Positions 9,177-17,593 of a stretch of 64,000 bases of DNA are shown here, piece by piece. Made by a program: the position numbers and the translations under genes. This DNA comes from Paraflavitalea pollutisoli (GTDB taxonomy: Bacteria > Bacteroidota > Bacteroidia > Chitinophagales > Chitinophagaceae), in assembly GCF_029360705.1 (NCBI RefSeq), contig NZ_JARKMX010000014.1, positions 744,001 to 808,000 on the forward strand, in the 5' to 3' direction. Numbering within the stretch: the first letter of the stretch is position 1; the number at the start of each line of letters is the position of its first letter. The notes beneath the pieces were generated by a model, which saw only the letters and a program-made list of their open reading frames with translations, was not told the DNA's origin and ran no database searches.

Positions 9177-9491
9177 ACTTATAAATATACCTATAGTCGG
9201 TTCATAGCCACCATTTGCCCAATTGGCACTTAATCAGCTGGATGGATGGTGCTGTTAACAATAAAGCGCGGCAAAGTTCCTGTAACGCACGCATTTCTGT
9301 TTTCGAGAAGAGGAAAAAGGGGGCGAATGTGGTGAAAATCAGGTTGCCCGGACATTATTGCCGCGGCTTCTTGCGCCGGCTGCTGCTAAAACAAGGCCTG
9401 CCGCAAACAAAAAACGCAGGAACCCGGATGATGGTCCCGGTTCCTGCGTGTACACCTGCTATTTTGTTGTGCTGTAACGGCTGTCTGTGAC
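9177..9491. other. 315-bp intergenic region
   Basis: It holds the upstream region of the peroxidase gene and the terminator of the DUF4920 gene. The plus-strand frame at 9215-9490 runs through that terminator hairpin and has poor composition, so I do not call it a gene. Confidence 0.6.
9405..9449 (-). terminator. Intrinsic terminator of the DUF4920 gene
   Basis: An 11-bp stem (9414-9424 with 9439-9449, ACGCAGGAACC) is followed on the minus strand by TTTTTTGTTT. It lies about 40 bp past the stop. Confidence 0.75.
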
Positions 9492-9968
9492 TTATTTCAT
9501 CACGAGGATGCCGTTGGCGAGCAACCTGATCTCTTTTTTGGGCTCGGTGATGGCGTCGATCTCTGCCTGCGGTTTCTTCGCATCTTCTGCGTAGTGGCGG
9601 AGTTCGTTGACCGAAGTCGTCTTGATCTTTGCTTCTGTATCCAGTACGACGGTTTTACCGATCATATCCATGGGTACGAAGAATGCATAATCTTTCATTT
9701 TTACGAAAGCAGTGGTATTGTCGTCCACCTGTACTTTCATCCAGCAACCTTTTTTGGGGCATACGTCCAATACCTTGGCAATCACCTTGGTTTGACCGAT
9801 GCTGTCTTGTTTATCGAGGGCTGCGGGCAGTTTGGAGATGTCCATCGCGCCTTTGGCGTTGATCTTGGCTCCGTAAGTATCACCTGGGTTGGCGGGTCCT
9901 TTGGGAGGTTGGGCCTGGGCCAGGGATAAGGTTGTAGCGGCAATAGCCAGCAATAAAAGCTTTTTCAT
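9492..9968 (-). CDS. DUF4920 domain-containing exported protein
   Basis: The 158-residue product has a signal peptide (residues 1-20, ending AQAQ) and the DUF4920 core: a beta-rich domain with the conserved motif CPKKGCWM (Cys70, Cys75), followed by VKMKDYAFFVP and a long helix ending RHYAEDA. The family is widespread in Bacteroidota and its role is unknown; the two cysteines may bind metal or form a disulfide. The upstream sequence CACCTTTG (9997-10004) is one base off a -7 box. It stands alone between two terminators or promoters. Confidence 0.85.
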   Translation of the reverse strand: MKKLLLLAIAATTLSLAQAQPPKGPANPGDTYGAKINAKGAMDISKLPAALDKQDSIGQTKVIAKVLDVCPKKGCWMKVQVDDNTTAFVKMKDYAFFVPMDMIGKTVVLDTEAKIKTTSVNELRHYAEDAKKPQAEIDAITEPKKEIRLLANGILVMK

Positions 9969-10148
9969 ATTGTAAATACTGCTTTAATTTAGACTACAAA
10001 GGTGCATAAATAGGTCCAGACTTGTTTACGAAAAGGGAAAATAGATCGCGTGGTGGTTGATTTACAGGCTGATAGATCGTAATTCACGGATGTGGGAATA
10101 TTTTACGCCTTTTTTACCCTTAGGGCTTAATCTTTAGTTGATTATCCC

Positions 10149-10156
10149 TACCTTTG
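10149..10156 (+). promoter_or_regulatory. -7 promoter element of the DUF177-rpmF-plsX operon
   Basis: TACCTTTG is a full TAnnTTTG match. With the 5-nt spacing seen at rnpB, RNA starts near 10161. The in-frame ATG at 10138 lies upstream of this and cannot be on the transcript, so translation should start at 10174 or 10180. Confidence 0.6.
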
Positions 10157-10179
10157 CAAACTCTTTAAAAGGGATGCTC

Positions 10180-10731
10180 ATGAGTAGCCGCAGGAATTAC
10201 GATATCGCATTCGTTGGGCTGAAGCCGGGAATCCATGAGTTTGAGTATGATATTGATGAAAAGTTCTTTGTAGAGTACCAAGAGCAGGACTTCAGAAACT
10301 GCAAGGCCCATGTGAAGCTGACATTGGATAAGAAGACGGGCTTTATGCTGCTGAAATTTGAAATAGGCGGCCAGTTGGAAGTGACCTGTGATCGCTGTGG
10401 TAACAATCTGCCCCTGCAACTGTGGGATGATTTCAACATCGTTGTCAAGATGGTGGAAGATCCCGAAGTGATGAACGAGCAGGAGGAAGATCCGGATGTA
10501 TATTATATAGCACGTAGCGAAAGCCACCTGCATATAGCCGACTGGATCTATGAATTCATCAATCTTAGCATACCCATGCAACGCATGTGTGCCGAAGACG
10601 AGATAGGTGGTTCGCACTGTAATAAAGAAGTGCTGGACATGTTGAACAAGATGGACGCCCAACAAAAAGAATTACCCCAAAACCCTTTATGGAAAGGTTT
10701 GGAGCAGTTCAAAGACTTAGAAGACAATTGA
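10180..10731 (+). CDS. DUF177 (YceD-like) protein
   Basis: The product is 183 residues from the ATG at 10180 (MSSRRNYDIAF). I prefer this start, or the one at 10174, because the -7 box at 10149-10156 rules out the in-frame ATG at 10138. The DUF177 domain shows a zinc-ribbon-like CDRCG motif in the middle and a second Cys/His pair near the C-terminus (MCAEDE and GSHCNKEVL). DUF177 proteins are found next to rpmF across bacteria and have been linked to 23S rRNA accumulation and ribosome assembly. It is 29 bp upstream of rpmF and leads the operon. Confidence 0.85.
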   Translation: MSSRRNYDIAFVGLKPGIHEFEYDIDEKFFVEYQEQDFRNCKAHVKLTLDKKTGFMLLKFEIGGQLEVTCDRCGNNLPLQLWDDFNIVVKMVEDPEVMNEQEEDPDVYYIARSESHLHIADWIYEFINLSIPMQRMCAEDEIGGSHCNKEVLDMLNKMDAQQKELPQNPLWKGLEQFKDLEDN

Positions 10732-10760
10732 TTTTTTAGTAGTTTATAAATTTTGAGGTC

Positions 10761-10952
10761 ATGCCAAATCCCAAACGCAGACATTCCCAACAAAGGGGTG
10801 CGAAGAGAAGAACTCACTATAAAGCTGAGAAGGTTACTTTAAGCAAGGACAGCACCACTGGTGAGATCCATGTTCGCCACCGTGCTCACGTGAGCGAGGG
10901 TAAGTTGTATTACAAAGGAAAAGTGGTTGTAGAGCAATCTCCCATTAAATAA
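10761..10952 (+). CDS. rpmF: Ribosomal protein bL32
   Basis: The 63-residue product begins MPNPKRRHSQQRGAKRRTHY, the standard bL32 start, and binds the large subunit near the exit tunnel. It lacks the four zinc-binding cysteines of the C-plus form, so it is the zinc-independent type. It lies between the DUF177 gene and plsX, the conserved order. A TAAATTTTG sequence just upstream (10747-10755) might add a promoter close to the ATG. Confidence 0.95.
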   Translation: MPNPKRRHSQQRGAKRRTHYKAEKVTLSKDSTTGEIHVRHRAHVSEGKLYYKGKVVVEQSPIK

Positions 10953-10981
10953 GGCCTTTTAATACAAACCTTACCTGCCGG

Positions 10982-11926
10982 ATGAATATTGGTTTAGATA
11001 TGATGGGTGGAGACTTTGCGCCGCTCGAAGCGGTCAAAGGTATCCAGCTTTATTTGTCGGAAACTGATAGTCCGGCAATATTGTTTTTAACCGGTGACGA
11101 GGCACAGCTCAATCCGCTGCTGCAGGAGTATAACATTCCTGCAGACCGGGTGAAAGTGGTGCATGCGCCACAGGTTATTGACATGCACGAACATCCCACC
11201 AAAGCGCTCAAGGAAAAGCAACAATCTTCTATTGCCATCGGGTTTCACCTGCTGGCTTCTGGCAAAACAGACGCGTTTATCAGCGCCGGCAACACCGGCG
11301 CCATGCTGGTAGGCTCGATGTACTCCATCAAAGCGATAGAAGGTGTATTGCGCCCTACGATCTCCACGATCATGCCCAAGGAGAACGGTAAAACAGGCCT
11401 CCTGCTGGATGTTGGCATCAATGCCGACTGTAAGCCGGAAAACCTGAACCAGTTTGCCGTTCTGGGTTCCCTGTATGCACAGTATATCCTGGGTATCGAC
11501 AATCCCCGGGTAGCGCTGCTGAATATCGGCGAGGAAGAAGGTAAGGGAAATATCCTGGCGCAGAGTACTTATCCCCTGCTCAAAGCCAATGATCAGATCA
11601 ACTTTATCGGAAACGTCGAAGGCCGGGATGTGCTGGAAGACAAAGCCGACGTCATGGTATGCGAAGGCTTTACCGGTAATGTGATCCTGAAACTGGCTGA
11701 ATCTATCTACGACATTACTCACCGCAAAGAGATCAAACACGAGTATTTCGATCGTTTCAACTTCGAGCTGTACGGCGGAACGCCGGTACTCGGTGTTGCC
11801 AAGCCCGTGATCATCGGTCATGGTATCTCCCATGCCCGCGCATTCTGCAATATGATCCTCGTGGCCCAGAAAATGATTGAAACCGACTTGATGAGCAAGA
11901 TGAAAGCCAGCTTCCACGCTCAATAA
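10982..11926 (+). CDS. plsX: Phosphate acyltransferase PlsX
   Basis: PlsX converts acyl-ACP to acyl-phosphate, the acyl donor for the first step of phospholipid synthesis. The 314-residue product has the family signatures MNIGLDMMGGDFAP at the start, SAGNTGAML, and VCEGFTGNVILK. Length is slightly under the usual 330-340. It follows rpmF by 29 bp. In many Bacteroidota fabH follows plsX; here it does not. Confidence 0.95.
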   Translation: MNIGLDMMGGDFAPLEAVKGIQLYLSETDSPAILFLTGDEAQLNPLLQEYNIPADRVKVVHAPQVIDMHEHPTKALKEKQQSSIAIGFHLLASGKTDAFISAGNTGAMLVGSMYSIKAIEGVLRPTISTIMPKENGKTGLLLDVGINADCKPENLNQFAVLGSLYAQYILGIDNPRVALLNIGEEEGKGNILAQSTYPLLKANDQINFIGNVEGRDVLEDKADVMVCEGFTGNVILKLAESIYDITHRKEIKHEYFDRFNFELYGGTPVLGVAKPVIIGHGISHARAFCNMILVAQKMIETDLMSKMKASFHAQ

Positions 11927-12029
11927 AGTGTACAGACACGGATAGCTCGCCGGTGTACTACTTCAGCCTGCTGTTCCTGTTGACGAAGCAAGACCAGGCC
12001 ATCTCCTTGCATTTTGATTTCCTATTGCG

Positions 12030-12947
12030 ATGAAAAGCATCCTTGGGTACTTACGGTCCTATGCAGGCACGCTCAACCGGCCATCCTTTCTGAGCGTAAG
12101 CTTACTCATGGCCGTACTCGTCTACCTCAACTATACCTTCGGTATCGAACGCAGCATTATGGCCCAACCGGCATGGATCCGCCTGGGCGGTTTTCTTTGC
12201 CTGTACTTGTTTATATTCGGGGGTGCCTGGCTGCTGCAATCACTCTTCTCCCCCACCCTGCACAAAATGCCCCGCTGCTGGTATTGGCTGTTGCTGGCAG
12301 CCTGCGCCATCTTCGCGATCAAGGTATCGATGGATGATATCACCCGCTGGCTGACGGCCGGACTGACCGATCCCTGGGACCGCTATGGGTACTATGTACT
12401 GAACTGGCCCCTGAAATGCGCGGTGGTATTGTTGTTGATCTCCTTTGTGTGGCGGACAGGCAGGTTTACCGGCCCCGTGGCTGGCCTGCAGCTACGTGGC
12501 TTCGACGTAAAGCCTTATTGGTGGTTGCTGTTGATGATGGTGCCCCTCATCGCGTTTGCGGGCACACAGGCCGATTTTCAGCACACCTATCCCAAAATGC
12601 AGCGCATTTACTTCATCGACGACCATACGGCCGTTAGCTGGCCCTGGAAGCTTTTGTACGAGCTGTCGTATGGAGTCGATTTTCTCACTATTGAGGCCTT
12701 CTTCCGCGGGTTCCTCGTGCTGGCCTTTGCCCGTTTTGCTGGCGCCGCCGCTATTTTGCCCATGGCCGCCTTCTATTGTTGTATCCATTTCGGCAAACCC
12801 CTGTTTGAATGTATCACTTCTTATTTCGGAGGGCTGATCCTCGGGGTTGTTGTGCTCAATACCCGCAGTATCTGGGGTGGGCTGATCGTGCACCTGGGCA
12901 TCGCCTGGCTGATGGAGCTGGCCGGCTACTATTTTGCGGGCCATTGA
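12030..12947 (+). CDS. CPBP-type intramembrane protease family protein
   Basis: The 305-residue product is an integral membrane protein with about eight hydrophobic segments. The C-terminal half resembles the CPBP (CAAX protease / bacteriocin-processing) fold: TIEAFFRGF at 220-228, HFGKP at 253-257 and VHLGIAW at 287-293, with FGGLILG between. The usual first motif EExxxR appears as I-E-xxx-R, so the first Glu is missing, and the HxxxN motif has Ala at the Asn position. The Bacteroidota branch with EFFFRG and HFGKP shares this build, so it may be active with altered residues or be a non-catalytic member. It starts 103 bp after plsX. Confidence 0.7.
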   Translation: MKSILGYLRSYAGTLNRPSFLSVSLLMAVLVYLNYTFGIERSIMAQPAWIRLGGFLCLYLFIFGGAWLLQSLFSPTLHKMPRCWYWLLLAACAIFAIKVSMDDITRWLTAGLTDPWDRYGYYVLNWPLKCAVVLLLISFVWRTGRFTGPVAGLQLRGFDVKPYWWLLLMMVPLIAFAGTQADFQHTYPKMQRIYFIDDHTAVSWPWKLLYELSYGVDFLTIEAFFRGFLVLAFARFAGAAAILPMAAFYCCIHFGKPLFECITSYFGGLILGVVVLNTRSIWGGLIVHLGIAWLMELAGYYFAGH

Positions 12948-13105
12948 CCGCTACCCCCTTTGTGGTATTGTCTGCTGACTGCCTTTGTAGTAACTTTCAT
13001 TTCCTTCCTGTATTTATTGCGCTTCTTCGCGTCCTCCTTTTGCTGCCACCTGTATCTGCCTTCCGTATTACCCTTTGAAACACCCTATGGCAGAACCTTT
13101 AAAAC

Positions 13106-14197
13106 ATGGGTATGAAGTTATTACTGCTCGTCATGGGAGTAAGCCTGGGCATGGTGGTCAGGGCATCGGATGATCCCAACATTCCCTTTACCATTGGTTG
13201 CCGGCACAATAGCGCTCAAAGCAAAGTCATCCAGGACCTCGCACTGATCCTTCGCCAGGAAAATCATCTATTTGAAACCGGGATCGACAGTGTGGCCTTT
13301 TACCCGCAAAAAATGGTGGGTTATCTTATCAGCGGCCAAACCATTCCGCTCGATTATTATATCAGGGACCTCTCGCCGCTTTCCGATTCGGTATACCTGA
13401 TGCGCTTATATGAACGCGGTCGACTGGAGCCTTATCTGATCGAACTGCCTGGCGGTGATTATAATGAATTGTACCAAAAGTTTTCGGAACTGCTGGCTAT
13501 CCGGTTGCAGCAAACCAGTCCGGAGGAGGTGCTCGGTTACCTGGGTACGCTGGGGGACCATGAAGTTACGACCAGTTACTACCTGCAAGGCCTGCATGGT
13601 TACCTGACCCATGATTACGAACAGTCGATCAGGTGGCTCGATAGTGCCATCAGCCTTAACCCGCAACACCACCGGGCATGGTTCATCAAAGCCCTGTGCT
13701 ACAAACAAACCCATCAATACGAGCGCTACAAGGAGTGTATCGAGAAAGCTTTGCAGGAGCATCCGCAGAACGGCGGATACCAGATCGAGCTGGGCAACTA
13801 TTACCTGCGGAACGGTCAGCTCAACCAGGCGATCGCCTACTACCGGCGTATGGAAAATAGTCCCCGGTATGCTGACCTCGCCTGCTGGAATCTCTACATT
13901 GCCTACACACGCCTCGGCGATCAGTCGGCCGCTGTGCAATACCTTGGTAAGATCAATTCCACATCGCGGTTCTACATCGATGCCCAGGCGCGCATAGAGC
14001 AGGCAAATTCTACGCGACGGATGTTGAAACTGCTATTCTACATCGTCGTGCCGGCCATAGCGATTGGCGGCTGCATTCTTGTGTTGAGGAATGTATTGAA
14101 GAGAAAGGAAAGTCTGGCGGATCAGAAAATACAGGTAGCCGTATCTGTCGTGTCGTTGCTGATCGTTGTACTGGAACTCTTATTCAAGTTCATCTAA
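13106..14197 (+). CDS. TPR-repeat membrane protein
   Basis: The 363-residue product has a signal peptide (residues 1-20), a folded region of about 130 residues without a recognised family, about four tetratricopeptide repeats between residues 150 and 295 (YLQGLHGYLTHDYEQSIRW, AWFIKALCYKQTHQYERY, and others), and two C-terminal transmembrane segments near 308-325 and 342-362. The repeats probably mediate protein binding in the periplasm. Its stop codon is 2 bp from the U-run of the convergent rnpB gene. The role is unknown. Confidence 0.75.
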   Translation: MGMKLLLLVMGVSLGMVVRASDDPNIPFTIGCRHNSAQSKVIQDLALILRQENHLFETGIDSVAFYPQKMVGYLISGQTIPLDYYIRDLSPLSDSVYLMRLYERGRLEPYLIELPGGDYNELYQKFSELLAIRLQQTSPEEVLGYLGTLGDHEVTTSYYLQGLHGYLTHDYEQSIRWLDSAISLNPQHHRAWFIKALCYKQTHQYERYKECIEKALQEHPQNGGYQIELGNYYLRNGQLNQAIAYYRRMENSPRYADLACWNLYIAYTRLGDQSAAVQYLGKINSTSRFYIDAQARIEQANSTRRMLKLLFYIVVPAIAIGGCILVLRNVLKRKESLADQKIQVAVSVVSLLIVVLELLFKFI

Positions 14198-14207
14198 GAA
14201 AAAAAGT

Positions 14208-14681
14208 AACTACAAACCTGTAAGCCGGATTCTGTTCCCCACCATAGGTGGAGTGGTTATCATTTATCTAGGCCTGGCATTACTGACAGGCTCGTGCTGC
14301 CTACCCACCCAACGGACCCGGTGAAGGGATCGGGCGAGCAGCCCTCGACCGTTGGTATACATGGCATTTCAGCATGCAAGGTTTACCCCTGCCGTACATT
14401 ACTGCACAACACCGTAGGCTCTTACCCTACGTTTTCACCATCACCCTCCGTAGCCCTGGCGAAGGCGTGGGCCCACGCCAGGGTTACGAACGAAGCCGCC
14501 GGAGGCCGGAAGCTGAAGGCTGTTATTCTCTGTGGCACTGTCTGTTTCGCGAAGGGCCGAAGCCCTTTTACGAACCCGGCTCTTCACCGGTACATTGCTC
14601 TGCGCTGTCCGGACTTTCCTCCCCTTCGCCGGCCCGTGCAGGCACGAATCGGACGAAGAAGCGATAACCCGGTTTGTAGTT
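14208..14681 (-). ncRNA. rnpB: RNase P RNA (class A)
   Basis: The minus strand carries the RNase P RNA core. Near the 5' side is GAGGAAAGTCCGGAC (plus 14607-14621), and at the 3' end ACAGAATCCGGCTTA (plus 14221-14235). The ends pair as helix P1 through a perfect 11-bp match, 14671-14681 with 14208-14218. A TACCTTTG promoter at 14686-14693 puts the RNA start at about 14681, and seven U residues (14199-14205) follow the 3' end. At about 474 nt it is longer than many bacterial versions, partly from a long GC-rich hairpin at 14454-14483. The RNA is the catalytic part of the enzyme that trims tRNA 5' ends. Confidence 0.95.
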
Positions 14682-14685
14682 GCCG

Positions 14686-14693
14686 CAAAGGTA
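14686..14693 (-). promoter_or_regulatory. -7 promoter element of rnpB
   Basis: Reads TACCTTTG on the minus strand. Its last G is 5 nt from the first base of RNase P helix P1, which gives a structure-based measure of the spacing from -7 element to RNA start in this genome. Confidence 0.75.
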
Positions 14694-14899
14694 CGATTTT
14701 CGGCGGGGATAGGTGGGCCCTATCGCTATAAAGACGGGGGCAATCCATTCAACAGCTATTGAACAGCAACATGTTCCAGTTGCCGGCAGCTAAACGTCAG
14801 CAATTGAATGGTGCTGTTAAGCGGCCCTATACTACAGTCTGGCGGAATGAGTATAGCTTCGCGACGGTGCCCCCTTACATTAGCAACAAAATACAATCG

Positions 14900-15733
14900 A
14901 TGCGCACAGTTGTACTCCTGATCGTTTTTGTGATCGCCAATAGGGTTTGCCAGGCGCAGCCCACCAGCGAGGTGACGAAAGCTGAATTGTCTTTTGCCCG
15001 GACAGCCCGTGAGCAGGGACCCAAAATGGCTTTTCTGCAATATGCCGATAGCCAGGGTGTAGTGTTTGCCGGCGGCAAGCCACGCAATGCCCTCAAAAGC
15101 TGGAAGGCATTGCCCGATCAGTCTTTTACGTTGTGGTGGCACCCCGCTTTTGCCGGCATTGCTGCGTCTGGTGATTTCGGGTTTACCACTGGGCCCTTCT
15201 ATTGGCGCGCCGCTGCCCCCGACACCGCTACTTCGTTCGGTCATTACAGTACGGTTTGGTACAAAAACGCTGCCGGACAGTGGAAGTTTCTCGCAGATAT
15301 CGGGATCAATTATGCTACCTCGCTCTACGAACAGCAAACCTTGCAGGAACTGCCCGGATCACAGCTGACTGCCGCCCCGACGGTTTCCCCTCGTTCGTTG
15401 GTGGATACGATTGCCCTGATGCCTGAACAGGACTTTATCGACCACTACCGGCGCGAAGGCATACTTGCTTTCGGGGCTGTTACCACGCCTGCCACCTGGT
15501 TCAACCTGGAAGGAGTCCATCCTGTTACCAAGGTGCAGGATGTAGCGGCGGCGCTGCGCCGTGTACCGGCCGGACTGCATTTTACGCCCCTTGCTGCCGG
15601 CATGGCCGCCAGCCGCGATATGGCGTATGTGTATGGAACTGTTACGCACAACAACAAAACCGAGAACTACCTGCGGGTATGGGGCCATACCCCGGCAGGC
15701 TGGAAGCTGCTATTGCAAGTACTGAAATGGTAA
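14900..15733 (+). CDS. Exported protein with two NTF2-like (DUF4440-type) domains
   Basis: From the ATG at 14900 the product is 277 residues with a clear signal peptide (MRTVVLLIVFVIANRVCQAQ). An in-frame ATG at 14759 would put 47 non-signal-like residues in front, so I reject it. The first domain (about residues 25-140) shows the SnoaL/DUF4440 pattern, with GDFGFTTGPF and STVWYKNAAGQWKF. The second (about 155-277) repeats it with TRDMAYVYG-like text (SRDMAYVYGTVT) and LRVWGHTPAGWKLLLQ. Such domains bind small molecules or act as enzymes; no catalytic residue can be named. Confidence 0.75.
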   Translation: MRTVVLLIVFVIANRVCQAQPTSEVTKAELSFARTAREQGPKMAFLQYADSQGVVFAGGKPRNALKSWKALPDQSFTLWWHPAFAGIAASGDFGFTTGPFYWRAAAPDTATSFGHYSTVWYKNAAGQWKFLADIGINYATSLYEQQTLQELPGSQLTAAPTVSPRSLVDTIALMPEQDFIDHYRREGILAFGAVTTPATWFNLEGVHPVTKVQDVAAALRRVPAGLHFTPLAAGMAASRDMAYVYGTVTHNNKTENYLRVWGHTPAGWKLLLQVLKW

Positions 15734-15745
15734 TACCGATGTGAT

Positions 15746-15784
15746 AAAAAGTAGGGGGCGCATCACGTGCCGTGATGCGCCCCC
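15746..15784 (-). terminator. Strong hairpin terminator between convergent genes
   Basis: A perfect 14-bp stem with a 3-nt loop (15754-15767 with 15771-15784, GGGGGCGCATCACG) is followed on the minus strand by five U residues (15746-15750). It ends the Smr gene and may also block read-through from the plus strand. Confidence 0.8.
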
Positions 15785-15816
15785 TGGTATGATGAGCCGT
15801 TGACGACGGAGTTCGT

Positions 15817-16845
15817 TTAGTACTGGAAATAGATTTCCGTGGCTCCGTAGCCGTAGGCCGGGTGGTACTTATTGAAAAAGCTTTTCACCCCTTTCTTGTA
15901 TTTGAGTATTTCGTGGATCTCGTCACGCAGTTTACCGCTACCCACGCCATGGATGGCGATGAAAGCCGGCTTGTGGTGCAGGATGGCCAGGTCGAGGTAT
16001 TTCTCGAAAGTCCGCAACTGCAGGTCGAGCTTTTCATAGTTGTCGAGCGTCTCGTGGTCGATGGCCAGCTTTTCGATGTGCAGGTCAATTTCGTTCTTAG
16101 CCGGCTCGAGGTGTTGGCGTGTATGCGCCGCGTCATAGATCTTGAAACCCTTGGCACCAAGTATACTCACGTCGATACCCGGATCTTCCACCTTGGGCGG
16201 ATAGGTATCGAACAATTTGTATGAGAAGGTAGCTTCCCCTTTCCGTTTGAGTTCTTCGATGCGGGCAAAGACCTGCTTGGCTTTCAGCTTGAGGGACGCC
16301 TCGAAGTAATCGGCCTTGTTCTTGTCGGGTTTCTCGAGGGAGAAATCGAACGCAAAGGTCGGACTGTCGTTGAGGTTCTCAAACGGCACGTCGTGGATGT
16401 AGAAATCTTCAAAAGGACGTACCTGGTTGACCAGGTCGAAATGGGATTCGCCCTGGTAGTTCAGTTTGTACGTGAACTTATACCCATCATTGGTACGGTT
16501 CACCAGGTGCACTTTCAGGTCGTCGACTACGTCGTCGCCAAATTCGTCGGGCACCAGTATGGGAATGAAGGTGAGCCATACCCCATCTACCGTCCGGTCT
16601 TTCAAAGGTTTCTTCTCACGTGGAATATCGTCGATGAATTTCTTGGGTTTGTTGTCTTTCTTTTCAGGCACCACTTTTTTGGCGCTGAACTGCTTGAAAT
16701 AGGGAAAATCCAGCTGGTCGGTGTAAGCGGGAAACTTTACGCCACGTACTTCGACCATCACCATTTTCTCATTGATTATGTCCACTACTTCTCCATCGTC
16801 GTTGGAATGCAGCACTACTACTTTATCTCCTATCTGGAATTTCAT
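15817..16845 (-). CDS. DUF2027 and Smr domain protein
   Basis: The 342-residue product starts MKFQIGDKVVVLHSNDDGEV, a KOW/SH3-like fold, followed by the DUF2027 region of about 170 residues and a C-terminal Smr domain (about 250-342) with DLHIEKL and HGVGSGKLRDEI. Smr domains are found at the end of MutS2 and can act as nucleases on DNA or on collided-ribosome mRNA. The DUF2027-Smr arrangement is typical of Bacteroidota and its substrate is not established. The -7 box at 16850-16857 predicts RNA starting exactly at the ATG, so the mRNA is probably leaderless. Confidence 0.88.
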   Translation of the reverse strand: MKFQIGDKVVVLHSNDDGEVVDIINEKMVMVEVRGVKFPAYTDQLDFPYFKQFSAKKVVPEKKDNKPKKFIDDIPREKKPLKDRTVDGVWLTFIPILVPDEFGDDVVDDLKVHLVNRTNDGYKFTYKLNYQGESHFDLVNQVRPFEDFYIHDVPFENLNDSPTFAFDFSLEKPDKNKADYFEASLKLKAKQVFARIEELKRKGEATFSYKLFDTYPPKVEDPGIDVSILGAKGFKIYDAAHTRQHLEPAKNEIDLHIEKLAIDHETLDNYEKLDLQLRTFEKYLDLAILHHKPAFIAIHGVGSGKLRDEIHEILKYKKGVKSFFNKYHPAYGYGATEIYFQY

Positions 16846-16849
16846 GGTG

Positions 16850-16857
16850 CAAAATTA
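16850..16857 (-). promoter_or_regulatory. -7 element predicting a leaderless mRNA
   Basis: Reads TAATTTTG on the minus strand, a full TAnnTTTG match. Five nt beyond its last G is base 16845, the A of the Smr gene ATG. Confidence 0.55.
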
Positions 16858-16939
16858 TACAATTCGCGGAAATACGGGAGCAGATCAGTGGCACTGTATG
16901 GGCGAGGGCCGGCGGCAAGGCTTTCCGGGAGGGTCGACC

Positions 16940-17593
16940 TTATTGGAACCACTGCAATTCCCGCTGCATATTGGCGCGGGCGGTATCGGTGTATTGCTGG
17001 TGAAACCAGGGGGTATGAAAGATACGGTCTGCCTGCAGGGTATGCTGGAGGAAGCCGCGGCGACCGGGGTTGTACATCAGGTCGGGATAGAGGCGGTATT
17101 CCTTGCGCACCTGGCGGGCGTAGACCTCGTACTGCTCCCAGGGGGTGCCGAGGATGGCCATGTCAAAGTCGAGGAACCAGGCCAGGTCGCTGGCATAAGG
17201 AGCCGTTGGCGTCACCTGGTGCTTGTGGGTGGCCTTTATCAGCTCCCTGACGACCTGTATCTTATCGGCGGTAACGCAGAGGGTAGCCAGGCGCTTATCG
17301 GCCATATCCGCGCTGCGTGCTTCATTGTCTTTGCGGAATACGTTGTACACGACATCGTGGTAAAAGATCGCGAAAACGACACAGTCCCAATGCTGCAATT
17401 GGTCGCGGTGTTGGGTAGCCAGCTGCAGCAGCTGACCGATGTGCTGCAGGTTGTGGTAATGGCGTGCGGTACCGGTATAGCGCCTGCGGATCTCATCAAA
17501 CGAAATGGCGATCACATCCTGGCTGTCGGTATAGTTTGCGCAGCACGCGTTCCATATTGCTTCCATTGTCTGCAATTCCATGCTATCAGGCAT
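16940..17593 (-). CDS. HD-superfamily metal-dependent hydrolase
   Basis: The 217-residue cytoplasmic protein belongs to the predicted metal-dependent HD phosphohydrolases. Metal ligands are visible in RHYHNLQHI (about residues 44-52) and FYHDVVYN (about 77-84), with a conserved Asp in LDFDMAILG. Length matches the family (about 200). The natural substrate is unknown. The first 8 bp overlap the end of the permease gene, so the two are likely cotranscribed and translationally coupled. Confidence 0.85.
   Translation of the reverse strand: MPDSMELQTMEAIWNACCANYTDSQDVIAISFDEIRRRYTGTARHYHNLQHIGQLLQLATQHRDQLQHWDCVVFAIFYHDVVYNVFRKDNEARSADMADKRLATLCVTADKIQVVRELIKATHKHQVTPTAPYASDLAWFLDFDMAILGTPWEQYEVYARQVRKEYRLYPDLMYNPGRRGFLQHTLQADRIFHTPWFHQQYTDTARANMQRELQWFQ

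Noticed and set aside
14294-14762. Plus-strand frames over rnpB
   Set aside because: They lie on the antisense strand of the RNase P RNA, whose conserved core explains the sequence.
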